Positions 26,847 through 36,036 are shown, numbered from the stretch's first letter. The stretch: 64,000 nucleotides of DNA from Galbibacter sp035306585 (GCF_035306585.1 NZ_DATGNU010000129.1:12740-76739), one strand, 5' to 3'. The notes: generated by a model not told the origin, from the letters alone. Made by a program: numbers and translations.

Positions 26847-27362
26847 ATGAATTTTGGTCGTATCATAAAGTCCCTTTCCCTAAGACAAATAACGACCATA
26901 ATAGGGAAGGTTATCTCAAGTCCTGTGATGTTCTATTGCTTTGTGAAGGCTACAAAAGAATGTGTCCAATTATGTGATCAGCATTTTGGTAAAGCACATC
27001 ATAAAAATAACAAGGCAAATGCTTATCGTCATGCACTTTGGAATATGTTTATAGTACACTATTGCCTTAAGCGCGGAAAGGATCTTGAAAGCGCTATTAA
27101 ATGGGCTAAAGATATCACCGATTGGCACGAAAGAGCCTTTGTGAATAATCCGTTGGAAACACAAATGGATTTGCACAACAACAAAATGGGTCGCCAATTG
27201 ATTAAACGAATGCACGTAAAGGATCCAGCAAAAGTTAACCAAGTTGCAATAGATCAATATTTGATGGAAAAATTACAACATGCCAAAAAACTAACCAACA
27301 ACACACCTCTAATTCAGGTCAATGAGGAACAACTTGTTTATCTTGAAGATTTCAACAACTAG
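26847..27362 (+). CDS. DUF6973-like protein of unknown function in the heme operon
   Basis: A 171-residue protein without signal peptide, placed with zero gap after hemE and 33 bp before hemF. Visible conserved-looking blocks are NAYRHALWN (N58, H62, W65), TDWHE (D92, H94, E95) and MDLHNNKMGR (D108, H110, G115, R116). The spaced His/Asp residues look like a metal or catalytic site. I recognise the layout as the DUF6973 type, whose function I do not know. Its operon position suggests a heme-linked role, but this is inference. Confidence 0.75.
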   Translation: MNFGRIIKSLSLRQITTIIGKVISSPVMFYCFVKATKECVQLCDQHFGKAHHKNNKANAYRHALWNMFIVHYCLKRGKDLESAIKWAKDITDWHERAFVNNPLETQMDLHNNKMGRQLIKRMHVKDPAKVNQVAIDQYLMEKLQHAKKLTNNTPLIQVNEEQLVYLEDFNN

Positions 27363-27395
27363 CGATTTTAAAGCAATACGGTTAAAAAAGCAAAT

Positions 27396-28298
27396 ATGAA
27401 AAATAAATTCTACCAATACATTGTATCGCTTCAAGATACCATTACATCTAAATTGGAGCAAGTAGACACCCGAGCTAAATTCCAGGAAGACCTATGGGAG
27501 CGTCCTGAGGGAGGCGGAGGAAGAACCAGAGTTATTGAAAAAGGAAAAGTGTTTGAAAAAGGCGGCGTTAACATTTCAGCTGTGCATGGCCCCCTGCCAA
27601 AATCAATGCAAGCCTATTTTAAAGTGGGTGATTGTGATTTTTTTGCCTGTGGTTTGTCGTTAGTGTTACACCCAGCCAATCCCTTCATTCCTACCGTTCA
27701 TGCCAATTGGCGCTACTTTGAGATGTATGACAAACAAGGAAACACCATTGATCAGTGGTTTGGTGGTGGTCAGGATTTAACGCCCTATTACCTCTTCGAG
27801 GAGGACGCCCAGCATTTCCACCGTATATGTAAACAAGCCTGTGACAAACATGATGCGAGGTTCTATAATGAATTTAAAACCAAATGTGATCAATACTTTT
27901 GGAACACCCACCGAAACGAAGCCAGAGGAATTGGAGGTTTATTTTTCGATTACTGTAAAGCAGAGCAAGGAAAAAGTATTGAGGATTGGTATAATTTTGT
28001 AACACAAGTGGGTGATAGCTTTTTGGATGCCTATATTCCAATTGTTGAAAAACGAAAAGATATCCCTTATTCACCGCAAAACAGACAGTGGCAAGAAATC
28101 CGTCGAGGACGCTATGTAGAGTTTAACCTTGTCCATGACAAGGGAACCTTATTTGGTTTAAAGACCAACGGAAGAATAGAAAGTATTCTGATGAGCTTAC
28201 CTCCACATGTTCAATGGGTCTATGACCATAACCCAATGAAGGGAAGTGAGGAAGAAAAATTAATAGCGGTTTTAAAAAACCCTAAAACTTGGGTATAG
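27396..28298 (+). CDS. hemF: Oxygen-dependent coproporphyrinogen III oxidase
   Basis: A 300-residue cytosolic enzyme that uses O2 to convert coproporphyrinogen III to protoporphyrinogen IX. The HemF blocks are EGGGGRTRVIEKGKVFEKGG near residue 37, PFIPTVHANWRYFEM near residue 94, WFGGGQDLTPYY near residue 119 and IRRGRYVEFNLVHDKGT near residue 232. It implies aerobic life. It lies between the DUF6973-like gene and hemB in the same operon. Confidence 0.96.
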   Translation: MKNKFYQYIVSLQDTITSKLEQVDTRAKFQEDLWERPEGGGGRTRVIEKGKVFEKGGVNISAVHGPLPKSMQAYFKVGDCDFFACGLSLVLHPANPFIPTVHANWRYFEMYDKQGNTIDQWFGGGQDLTPYYLFEEDAQHFHRICKQACDKHDARFYNEFKTKCDQYFWNTHRNEARGIGGLFFDYCKAEQGKSIEDWYNFVTQVGDSFLDAYIPIVEKRKDIPYSPQNRQWQEIRRGRYVEFNLVHDKGTLFGLKTNGRIESILMSLPPHVQWVYDHNPMKGSEEEKLIAVLKNPKTWV

Positions 28299-28337
28299 GT
28301 TCCCTAACTTCAAGTAAATTATTTAAAAAACATATCG

Positions 28338-29333
28338 ATGTATCCATTAAGAAGAAATAGAAGATTAAGAGCAACGCAAGCTATAAGAAGCTTAGTGCAA
28401 GAGACGACCATTAGTCCAAATGATTTCCAAACACCGTTATTTGTGGTGGAGGGAAAAAATATTAAAGATGAAATTTCATCCATGCCTGGATATTACCGTT
28501 TTAGCCTGGACCGCTTAGTTGAAGAAGTTAAACTAATCTGGTCTCTTGGAATTAAGTCTGTATTGTTATTTGTCAAGGTGGAACACCACCTAAAAGACAA
28601 CAAAGGTACCGAGGCTATCAACCCCAATGGGCTTATGCAACGGGCTATAAAAACAGTCAAAGACGCCGTGCCAGCAATGCTCGTTATGACCGATGTGGCT
28701 CTTGATCCCTATTCTATTTTTGGCCACGATGGTATTGTAGAGAAGGGAAAGATACTCAATGACGCCTCTGTCAATATACTGTCGCAAATGGCCTTGTCTC
28801 ATGCCCAAGCAGGTGCAGATTTTGTCGCACCAAGTGATATGATGGATGGTAGAATCCTAGCCATTCGAGAGACACTTGAACATGAAGGATATTACGACAC
28901 CGGAATTATGAGTTATAGTGCTAAATACGCATCCGCTTTCTATGGTCCTTTTAGAGATGCCCTTGATTCTGCCCCAGTAGATACCCAGGATATTCCTAAG
29001 GATAAAAAAACCTATCAAATGGATATTGCCAATAGAACAGAAGCCATTAGAGAAACACAAATGGATATCGATGAAGGAGCGGATATTGTGATGGTAAAAC
29101 CAGGGCTTTGTTATTTAGACATCGTACGCGATCTTAAAAACACCTTTGATATCCCTATTGCAGTTTATCAAGTCAGTGGAGAGTACGCCATGATCAAAGC
29201 AGCTGCCCAGCGAGGTTGGCTGGATGAAAACGCAGTGATTATGGAGCAATCCATGGCCATCAAAAGAGCGGGGGCAGATATTATATCGAGCTATTATTCC
29301 AAAGACATCGCGAGGCTAATTGCGAATTTATAA
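28338..29333 (+). CDS. hemB: Delta-aminolevulinic acid dehydratase (porphobilinogen synthase)
   Basis: A 331-residue enzyme that condenses two 5-aminolevulinates to porphobilinogen. The substrate-binding lysines are in YSAKYASAFYGPFRDA near residue 198 and in VMVKPGLCYLDI near residue 251. The region that holds three zinc-binding cysteines in zinc-dependent enzymes reads DVALDPYSIFGHDG here, with no cysteine. This implies the zinc-independent (Mg2+/K+-type) active site. Last gene of the heme operon, followed by a palindromic terminator. Confidence 0.95.
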   Translation: MYPLRRNRRLRATQAIRSLVQETTISPNDFQTPLFVVEGKNIKDEISSMPGYYRFSLDRLVEEVKLIWSLGIKSVLLFVKVEHHLKDNKGTEAINPNGLMQRAIKTVKDAVPAMLVMTDVALDPYSIFGHDGIVEKGKILNDASVNILSQMALSHAQAGADFVAPSDMMDGRILAIRETLEHEGYYDTGIMSYSAKYASAFYGPFRDALDSAPVDTQDIPKDKKTYQMDIANRTEAIRETQMDIDEGADIVMVKPGLCYLDIVRDLKNTFDIPIAVYQVSGEYAMIKAAAQRGWLDENAVIMEQSMAIKRAGADIISSYYSKDIARLIANL

Positions 29334-29364
29334 CCCTTTGATAAAACTTCTAATTCAAAACAGT

Positions 29365-29398
29365 TTAGGAATTAGTAGGTTCCCCTACTGGTTCCTAA
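29365..29398. terminator. Bidirectional hairpin between hemB and the secreted protease
   Basis: TTAGGAA...GTAGG pairs with CCTAC...TTCCTAA around a short loop, between two convergent genes. T-rich sequence flanks it (GTTAGTTTTTTAAG on the plus side). Confidence 0.7.
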
Positions 29399-29401
29399 TT
29401 G

Positions 29402-31909
29402 TTAGTTTTTTAAGAATTTTGCTCTAGAACCTTTGCTTCCGTCTGCAATAGCAACTACATACAATCCTGGAGGAAAAGTAGAAACATCGATCATTTTATT
29501 ATACCCATTCCCATAGGCCACTCTATTCCCTGAGGCGTTAAAAATTTGGTATCCATCGTTCTGAGAAGTCAGTCCCTTAATTTTAATGGACGATACAGCT
29601 GGGTTAGGATATACTAAAATCCGATTAGAATCCTTGTTTAAATTGTCCTGGTTGTCAAGACCTATCTCCGGAGCAATAGGGTGTTTTTTATGAGTTTTCA
29701 CTTGGTAAACATCACTTTCTAACGAGCGATTCCCAGCAGCATCCATTGCCACAACTACAAACTCATAAGAATGATCAGGTAAAAGTCCTTCAACAGTAAC
29801 TTGAGTGATACCATAAGATCCAATTTTAATGCCATCTTGATATAGCTCATAGGCGATTGTCCCCACATTATCCTGCGAAGTCTCCCAATTAAGAATAAGT
29901 GATCCAGTAGTAACCTCGGTTGCCATCAACCCCAAAGGAATACTTGGAGCTTGGGTATCTACAAACTTGGTTCTAAAACTAACCACTTTGCTAAAATCAG
30001 ATTCCGCTAGTTCTGAACATAAGGTTCTCACCTTCCACTGATATACAGTATTCTCTTGTAATTTTGTCAATTCAAGGTTGTTTTCCGTCACTAGCACGGT
30101 ATTCCACTCTTGGATACTTCCTTTTTTATTGGACTGTGTTCTATATGCAACCTCGTAAATAGCATCATCAACAGACTCCCATACCAAATTTACCTTTTCT
30201 TCTTCTATGGAACCTATTTTAAGATCAGCAGGTGTTTTCAAGACACAATCACTCCCTTTAACTCCAGTAACGATCAAGGAAAAATCTTGGTGATCTTTCA
30301 GCAGTGTTCCTTTGTGGCTTACCTGGATAATATAAGTTCCTGAGGCATTTAAAACCTCTACTTTTTCAAAAGGATCCACATTATTGATCCCTTGTACTGC
30401 CATCTGGTAACCATTAGAAGCAGTAAGTTTCCATGGGAAAAATTCACCATCTTCACCCTCTTTATACACCACAATATCTAAATCATTGACCAACACCGAG
30501 GTCGCATCATTTAGGTTTCCTTTATTATCACTGTTAAATGCAGGATCAGTCCACGAAATAGAAGCCATTAAGGTTTCACCTTCTTCTACTTGGTAAGTAT
30601 ATTGTAAGGTTTCCCCATTAGAAAGTGAAGTCTCCTTAATAGCACTGTTAAGACCAACATTTGAAATAGTATTCGCAGCTCTTTTAGTGTTGATAATTCC
30701 CCAACCAAATCGGGCATCAGGACCTGGAAACTCTCCAGCCTCATCAGCGGTATGTAAACTCAAGCCTTTTAAGGTAGCTGCTTTCATAAAATCACCATGG
30801 GTTTCTTTGTAATATTGTTGTAACAAAAGTAAGGCACCCGTAACACCAGGAGCAGCCATAGAAGTTCCAGACTGTGCCAAATAGCTTGTTTCGCTATCGC
30901 TATAGGCCGAATACACATTGACACCTTCTCCAGTAATATCTGGCTTAATACGTCCGTCATCAGTAGGGCCAAAATTACTGAAAGAAGCAATTTGTGCATT
31001 AACGATATTTTGATCTTGGTCAAACGCTACATTGTCTGCGGCAGCAACGGTTAAACCGTTTTTAGAAACGGCATAACCCAATAAAAGATCATAAGCATCC
31101 GAAGGAGTACCCGTAATTGGTTGCTCATTGTATTGTAATTGCTGAGTATTCCCTGCGGCGGTTACCATTAAATAATAAGGCGCATTGTACATGATTTCAT
31201 CCCAATCTTTGGATTGGTAGATATAAGCGCCAAAATACCAATCTGGAATCGTTTTAGCACTGATCCCATAAGAGTGATTTGAAAGTAATAACCCTTGAGA
31301 AGCAGCTTGTGCTACCTCAGCCTCATCATTGGACCAGTCATAACTTACACCCTCTGCATTAAAAGCGACTCCCTTAGCCTTTGGATCAACACCAGCAGCT
31401 AAGATCGTACCTAAGACATGTGTAGCATGTCCACTGACTCTTTTTGCATCATCCCCAGTTTGCACACGACCATTTAATTCTTGGTGAGAAAGTAAGGCTT
31501 TACCACTATCCCATACCCCAACATACATTCCCAAACCATCCACGTCCAAATGTAAATCACCATTTTGATAGAGCGCATTGGACCTTGAGGTATAAACTAC
31601 GTTGTCATTATAAGTAGTATAGTAGATTGGGGCACCGTCAGGTCCAAGTTGCTCTAATTCTTCATAACCACCGTTTGAAAGTTCGGTAGAGATCGCCCAA
31701 CCCTTGGTCAAGGCAACACGACGCGCCTCAGCCTTATTACGCTGGCTTACCTGCTTATATCTATGAGAAAGAGTTTTTAATTGTTCCGAATGTTTAAGCT
31801 TATAGTATGCGCGACCATGATGTTGCTGAGCAACTAAATTTGAAGGATTAACAAATAACCCAGTTACCATTGCTAAAAGTAAGATCGATTTAAGTAGTTG
31901 TGCTTTCAT
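29402..31909 (-). CDS. Secreted subtilisin-like serine protease with FN3 domains and T9SS tail
   Basis: An 835-residue exported S8 peptidase. A signal peptide (residues about 1-28) is followed by a catalytic domain with Asp in YVGVWDSG (near 131), His in SGHATHVLGTI (near 160) and Ser in SGTSMAAPGVTGALL (near 347). After that come a beta-sandwich region, two fibronectin type III domains (about 555-645 and 655-745), and a type IX secretion C-terminal domain (VYPNPAVSSIKIKG to FPPGLYVVAI). The tail predicts passage through the Por secretion system and release or surface attachment. Monocistronic, with a repeat cluster upstream. Confidence 0.93.
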   Translation of the reverse strand: MKAQLLKSILLLAMVTGLFVNPSNLVAQQHHGRAYYKLKHSEQLKTLSHRYKQVSQRNKAEARRVALTKGWAISTELSNGGYEELEQLGPDGAPIYYTTYNDNVVYTSRSNALYQNGDLHLDVDGLGMYVGVWDSGKALLSHQELNGRVQTGDDAKRVSGHATHVLGTILAAGVDPKAKGVAFNAEGVSYDWSNDEAEVAQAASQGLLLSNHSYGISAKTIPDWYFGAYIYQSKDWDEIMYNAPYYLMVTAAGNTQQLQYNEQPITGTPSDAYDLLLGYAVSKNGLTVAAADNVAFDQDQNIVNAQIASFSNFGPTDDGRIKPDITGEGVNVYSAYSDSETSYLAQSGTSMAAPGVTGALLLLQQYYKETHGDFMKAATLKGLSLHTADEAGEFPGPDARFGWGIINTKRAANTISNVGLNSAIKETSLSNGETLQYTYQVEEGETLMASISWTDPAFNSDNKGNLNDATSVLVNDLDIVVYKEGEDGEFFPWKLTASNGYQMAVQGINNVDPFEKVEVLNASGTYIIQVSHKGTLLKDHQDFSLIVTGVKGSDCVLKTPADLKIGSIEEEKVNLVWESVDDAIYEVAYRTQSNKKGSIQEWNTVLVTENNLELTKLQENTVYQWKVRTLCSELAESDFSKVVSFRTKFVDTQAPSIPLGLMATEVTTGSLILNWETSQDNVGTIAYELYQDGIKIGSYGITQVTVEGLLPDHSYEFVVVAMDAAGNRSLESDVYQVKTHKKHPIAPEIGLDNQDNLNKDSNRILVYPNPAVSSIKIKGLTSQNDGYQIFNASGNRVAYGNGYNKMIDVSTFPPGLYVVAIADGSKGSRAKFLKN

Positions 31910-31961
31910 AACATTTGGGATTGTTTTGCTTTATAAATGTAGGTTGAATACAAAACTTTCC

Positions 31962-32016
31962 CGATGAAATGCACGATTTATTCGATGAAATGCAAAGGAT
32001 TATTCGATGAACTGCA
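31962..32016. repeat. Three phased direct repeats of CGATGAAATGCA upstream of the protease
   Basis: CGATGAAATGCA at 31962-31973 and 31983-31994 and CGATGAACTGCA at 32005-32016 lie 21 and 22 bp apart start to start, about two helical turns. A ninth-base inverted copy, ATTTCATCG, occurs at 32083-32091. They lie 53-107 bp upstream of the protease start on the minus strand. The spacing resembles operators bound by LytTR-type response regulators, which contact direct repeats about 21 bp apart; this assignment is inference. Confidence 0.65.
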
Positions 32017-32123
32017 TAAAAGAAGGTAAAATGTAAGTAATAAAGTAATTTCTCAGTAGGAATATTCTTTAGCGTAAAGTGTATTTCATCGATGATTTTT
32101 ACACTTAATGGATAAACTAACTT

Positions 32124-33107
32124 CTAAATCACTGTTTTTTTCCCAAATGTCTTACTGCGGGAATTTTTAAGCACAATATAAACTGGAAAATGGTCACTGT
32201 ACCCTCCTATATATTTACGGCCAGCATAGGTTCGAAATGGAAATCCTTCGAAACGCTCATTCCAGTCTTCAAGGAAGCGTTCGCTGAGAATTTCAGCGCG
32301 GTCAAACTTCAAACCTTCTTCTTGGGTAGCAAAAAAGTTGGTAGAAATGATTATTTGATCAAATAGGTTCCAACGTCCTTTATAGGTAACACTACCTTGT
32401 TTGGTTGGTATTAACATTGGAGTCATCGGATTAAATAAACCATCAACAATCAAGTGGTCCTTTACACTCTCAGAATTTGGATTGTCGTTAAAGTCTCCCA
32501 TTATGATAAACTTCCCTTGTGGATAGGCCTCTTTAACGCCTTTTAGGTGTTTAATAAGAGTCTTGGCCGCGGTGATGCGCTTATAATCGGTCTTTTGATC
32601 GCCATCCCTGCGAGAAGGCCAATGATTGACGTATATATGAACCATTTCTCCAAAGAGATTTCCTCGAACATAAAGAATGTCTCGTGTAAAATCACGTTCA
32701 TCTTCTGGATTATAAACCATTACAGTAACCGTAGCCGATTCCAGAGGCTCAAAATCCTCCTTTCGATATAACAGTCCAGTATCTATGCCGCGTTCATCAG
32801 GAGAATTGTGATGAACAAAACTATAATTAAGTTCCTTTAATCCATTGTAACTTACAAGATCTGCCAACACCTTTTTATTCTCCACCTCTGCAACACCGAC
32901 AATTGAAGGCGGACGGTCAATGGTCTCCATGCCAATCTGCGAAATGGCTCTGCTTAATTTAAACAGTTTATTCTCATAGCGTTCCTTGGTCCATTGTAAA
33001 GTTCCCTCTGCCGTAAAGTCATCATCTAGGATGTGTGGATCGTCTACGGTATCAAAAAGGTTCTCCAAATTGTAAAATGCTACAGAGATCATACTGCTGT
33101 CTGCCAT
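32124..33107 (-). CDS. Endonuclease/exonuclease/phosphatase family protein
   Basis: A 327-residue protein of the EEP superfamily (DNase I-like fold). The motifs are ISVAFYNLENLFDT near residue 6, VGVAEVENKKVL near residue 69, VNHWPSRRDGD near residue 161, MGDFNDNPNSES near residue 203 and GGYSDHFPVYI near the C-terminus, covering the Mg2+ site and the catalytic Asp/His. No signal peptide is obvious, so it may be cytosolic. Substrate (DNA, RNA or a phosphoester) cannot be told. Divergent from hflX. Confidence 0.88.
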   Translation of the reverse strand: MADSSMISVAFYNLENLFDTVDDPHILDDDFTAEGTLQWTKERYENKLFKLSRAISQIGMETIDRPPSIVGVAEVENKKVLADLVSYNGLKELNYSFVHHNSPDERGIDTGLLYRKEDFEPLESATVTVMVYNPEDERDFTRDILYVRGNLFGEMVHIYVNHWPSRRDGDQKTDYKRITAAKTLIKHLKGVKEAYPQGKFIIMGDFNDNPNSESVKDHLIVDGLFNPMTPMLIPTKQGSVTYKGRWNLFDQIIISTNFFATQEEGLKFDRAEILSERFLEDWNERFEGFPFRTYAGRKYIGGYSDHFPVYIVLKNSRSKTFGKKTVI

Positions 33108-33133
33108 ATTATTTATTTAAAAAATCATTTGTT

Positions 33134-33141
33134 TACCTTTG
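33134..33141 (+). promoter_or_regulatory. -7 promoter box of hflX
   Basis: TACCTTTG matches TAnnTTTG and lies 18 bp before the hflX ATG. Confidence 0.6.
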
Positions 33142-33158
33142 CAAAATACAAATAATAT

Positions 33159-34370
33159 ATGCTAGAGAGAAAACAAATAGATTATGAGAAGGTCGTGCTT
33201 GTAGGGATCATCACCAAAGAGCAGGATGAGGAGAAATCTCAAGAGTACCTGGATGAGTTAGAATTTTTAGCTTTTACCGCTGGTGGCAATGTGGAGGCTA
33301 GGTTCACGCAAAAAATTGATTTTCCCAATCCGAAAACTTTTATCGGAAGTGGTAAAATGGATGAGATCTATACCTTCGTGGAAGAAAACGAAATCGGAAC
33401 GGTTATATTTGATGATGAACTAACGCCAGCACAACAGAAAAATATTGAACGAATTTTGAAGGTAAAGGTCTTGGACCGTACCAGCCTAATTTTAGATATA
33501 TTCGCGCAACGTGCACAAACAAGTTATGCCAGAACCCAAGTTGAATTGGCACAATACCAATATTTATTACCACGTCTGACAGGACTTTGGACGCACCTTG
33601 AACGCCAACGAGGTGGTATCGGTATGCGTGGTCCTGGGGAGACAGAAATTGAGACCGATAGACGTATTGTAAGAGATCGGATTGCGTTACTTAAAAAGAA
33701 GCTCGCAAAAATTGACAAGCAAATGGAAACCCAAAGAGGTAACAGAGGGACCCTTGTCCGCGTGGCGTTAATTGGATATACCAATGTAGGGAAATCTACT
33801 TTAATGAACGTCATTAGTAAAAGTGAGGTGTTTGCAGAAAACAAATTATTCGCGACGCTAGACACCACGGTTCGCAAAGTCGTGATTGGAAATTTGCCAT
33901 TTCTACTCACTGACACGGTGGGATTCATTAGAAAACTACCAACGCAATTGGTAGAGTCGTTTAAAAGCACCTTGGATGAGGTGAGAGAAGCTGATTTGCT
34001 TTTACATGTGGTAGACATCGCTCATCCTAGCTTCGAGGACCACATCGATTCTGTGAACCAAATTTTGGATGAAATCAAAAGTGCGGATAAGCCAACAGTT
34101 TTGGTATTTAACAAAATTGACAACTACAAGCATAAAACCATCGATGAAGATGATCTGGTTACCGAGCGTACCACCAAGCACTTTACCCTAGAGGAATGGA
34201 AGAATACTTGGATGAACCGAATGGGTGACAATGTGTTATTTATTTCAGCTTTGGAGCGAGAGAATCTAGAGGAGTTTAGAAAGAAGGTTTATGAAGAAGT
34301 GCGGCGAATTCACGTCACACGCTTTCCATACAATAGCTTCTTATACCCAGAATACCATGAAGAAATTTAG
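33159..34370 (+). CDS. hflX: Ribosome-associated GTPase HflX
   Basis: A 403-residue GTPase that binds the 50S subunit and can split stalled ribosomes, typically under heat stress. The N-terminal HflX domain has FIGSGKMDEI near residue 65 and the linker QRGGIGMRGPGETEIETDRR near residue 148. The G domain follows with the P-loop GYTNVGKSTL near residue 207, DTVGFI near residue 253 and NKID near residue 324. Normal length. It is followed by a hairpin terminator. Confidence 0.95.
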   Translation: MLERKQIDYEKVVLVGIITKEQDEEKSQEYLDELEFLAFTAGGNVEARFTQKIDFPNPKTFIGSGKMDEIYTFVEENEIGTVIFDDELTPAQQKNIERILKVKVLDRTSLILDIFAQRAQTSYARTQVELAQYQYLLPRLTGLWTHLERQRGGIGMRGPGETEIETDRRIVRDRIALLKKKLAKIDKQMETQRGNRGTLVRVALIGYTNVGKSTLMNVISKSEVFAENKLFATLDTTVRKVVIGNLPFLLTDTVGFIRKLPTQLVESFKSTLDEVREADLLLHVVDIAHPSFEDHIDSVNQILDEIKSADKPTVLVFNKIDNYKHKTIDEDDLVTERTTKHFTLEEWKNTWMNRMGDNVLFISALERENLEEFRKKVYEEVRRIHVTRFPYNSFLYPEYHEEI

Positions 34371-34401
34371 TCTAGTATCTCAACTAAAACATTATATAAA
34401 G

Positions 34402-34440
34402 GCCTTTGAACTTGGAACAGATCAAAGGCTTTTATTTTTT
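34402..34440 (+). terminator. Intrinsic terminator after hflX
   Basis: GCCTTTGA (34402-34409) and TCAAAGGC (34422-34429) form an 8-bp stem with a 12-nt loop, followed by TTTTATTTTTT. Confidence 0.85.
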
Positions 34441-34488
34441 AAGGACTAATTCTTATCCTACTTTGTTACTTTTTATACGATAAATTTT

Positions 34489-35397
34489 TTAAAATCCAAC
34501 GTTTACACCTAAACCAAATACCTCACGAAGCTGTAACGCGCTCACTGCATTATCATCATATACAGTTTGAACGGTAAAATTGGTAGAAAGGTATTCGTTG
34601 ATTTTCATTACCACATTGAGCGTGTAATCCAAATCTACATTCTGAGGATCCTCCAAATAATTTGAATACAGGTTTAAAATGTTCTCAACAGATACATTTT
34701 CCATCAAGTTAAATTTATAATACCCAGATGCGTAAAAACCGAGCTCATAACGAGATTGATCACCTGGGTCAATGCCATAGGCACTAAGGTTGTTGATGTT
34801 ATCGGTGCCTGAATGCTGAACAAAATCACCCAAGACACTATCATAGATCCACAGATCATCTGATATAAAGGTAAGTTTAGAAGTAGCAGGGGCTAAATTA
34901 AATTTCAAGTTTTCACTTTCTTTCCATTCTAAACCTGGACCAAAGGTTAAATATCCAGGGTTAAAAAATCCGGAGGTATGAAAATCAGTGTCCTCATCAT
35001 GGCTATAGTCAAACCCCTTGGTCATTTGGGTTTTTAAATTCAAAAAGAATGAATAATTCCAGTTGCCAAAGGCCTTTTTACCCACAAGTGAATTAAATTC
35101 AAATCGGTCATCCGATTTACGTGTCCCTTGATCTTTGGTTTTGGTGAGCCCATAAGATATTAAAAGTTTGTTGTCCCAAGTCCAATCCCCTTTTAGATAG
35201 TTAAAATCGTAATTGATGTTTCCGGTACCAGATATATTGTTTTGACCTCCGGCTACCCAATTGCTAAAAGCAGCTTGGTTTAACAAAAATGTAAAAGTAC
35301 CACCTCTTGTCCAACCTTCTGTTGGTGCCTCTTCATCTTGAGCATAAGTAAATGAAATTCCGAATAAAAGTGCTCCAAGCACAAGTAATTTTCTCAT
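34489..35397 (-). CDS. DUF3078 outer-membrane-type protein (second copy)
   Basis: A 302-residue paralogue of the protein at 782-1801. It has a signal peptide (residues 1-19, ending FTYAQ), the family's AFSNWVAGGQNNISG near residue 44, alternating polar and aromatic beta-strand sequence, and a C-terminal phenylalanine. The function is unknown. It is downstream of the sufS-sufE-DUF59-DUF2480 genes on the same strand with a 93-bp gap, an arrangement I associate with Flavobacteriaceae. Outer-membrane location is inferred. Confidence 0.8.
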   Translation of the reverse strand: MRKLLVLGALLFGISFTYAQDEEAPTEGWTRGGTFTFLLNQAAFSNWVAGGQNNISGTGNINYDFNYLKGDWTWDNKLLISYGLTKTKDQGTRKSDDRFEFNSLVGKKAFGNWNYSFFLNLKTQMTKGFDYSHDEDTDFHTSGFFNPGYLTFGPGLEWKESENLKFNLAPATSKLTFISDDLWIYDSVLGDFVQHSGTDNINNLSAYGIDPGDQSRYELGFYASGYYKFNLMENVSVENILNLYSNYLEDPQNVDLDYTLNVVMKINEYLSTNFTVQTVYDDNAVSALQLREVFGLGVNVGF

Positions 35398-35490
35398 TTA
35401 GTTTAAATTTAAATTCACAAATTAAAAATAGTAATAATCATTTTCAATTGTAGATAGTTAGGGGAAGATTAAAATTCGATAATAAATATA

Positions 35491-36009
35491 TTATTTTCTT
35501 TTATACAGTGGAACGGAAGAACAAGCCTCTCCAAACATCACACTTTTAGCCACCTTTTGTAAGCGCCAAGTAATAAAAAGATAGGCATCCTCAGGAACCG
35601 GTTTTTTGGAACACCCTTTCACAATCACTGGTTTATCCTTAAACATAGAGAGATCTAGCTCTTGAATCACCTCACGATATACGACTGTTTCTAGGGTATC
35701 TAACGTTCCAAGAACTACTTTCTTACAATAGGGATTCAATTTTGTGGTAATAAGCATATATGCCCAAGTGGGCACAATGGCATCAGTAGAACAGTACACG
35801 GCAATATACGCATCCTGATACTGCTCCCAATTATGGTTATTAGCCAAGGCTCTGAACTCCTTTTCTTTTAAAATAAAGCCCTGATCAAGCCAATCTTTTA
35901 TATCGAAAAGAACACGCTTGCCTTCAGGATACACTTCTTCTAAGTTAAAGGTCTCCAGTTTGCTCTCGGCTACTCTGTTTCTAATTTCTTGTGGCATAGA
36001 ATTCTCCAA
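35491..36009 (-). CDS. DUF2480 family protein
   Basis: A 172-residue soluble protein without a recognised catalytic motif. It starts near PQEIRNRVAESKLETFNLEE and contains DIKDWLDQGFILKEKEFR near residue 36, VYCSTDAIVPTWAYMLI near residue 71 and VIVKGCSKKPVPEDAYLFIT near residue 128, the pattern of DUF2480. The function is unknown. It is the gene after the SufT-like protein (27-bp gap) in the suf gene group, so a role in Fe-S assembly is possible. Its two or three cysteines could be relevant. Confidence 0.82.
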   Translation of the reverse strand: MENSMPQEIRNRVAESKLETFNLEEVYPEGKRVLFDIKDWLDQGFILKEKEFRALANNHNWEQYQDAYIAVYCSTDAIVPTWAYMLITTKLNPYCKKVVLGTLDTLETVVYREVIQELDLSMFKDKPVIVKGCSKKPVPEDAYLFITWRLQKVAKSVMFGEACSSVPLYKRK

Positions 36010-36036
36010 TGCGGGGTTAAATATACCTAAATCTAC

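Noticed and set aside
31962..32016. CRISPR array
   Set aside because: The units are 12 bp with 9-10 bp between them, there are only three, and no cas gene is near; an operator fits better.
33524..34018. A 164-codon minus-strand open frame over hflX
   Set aside because: It is the shadow of the highly conserved GTPase domain and has no promoter or motif of its own.
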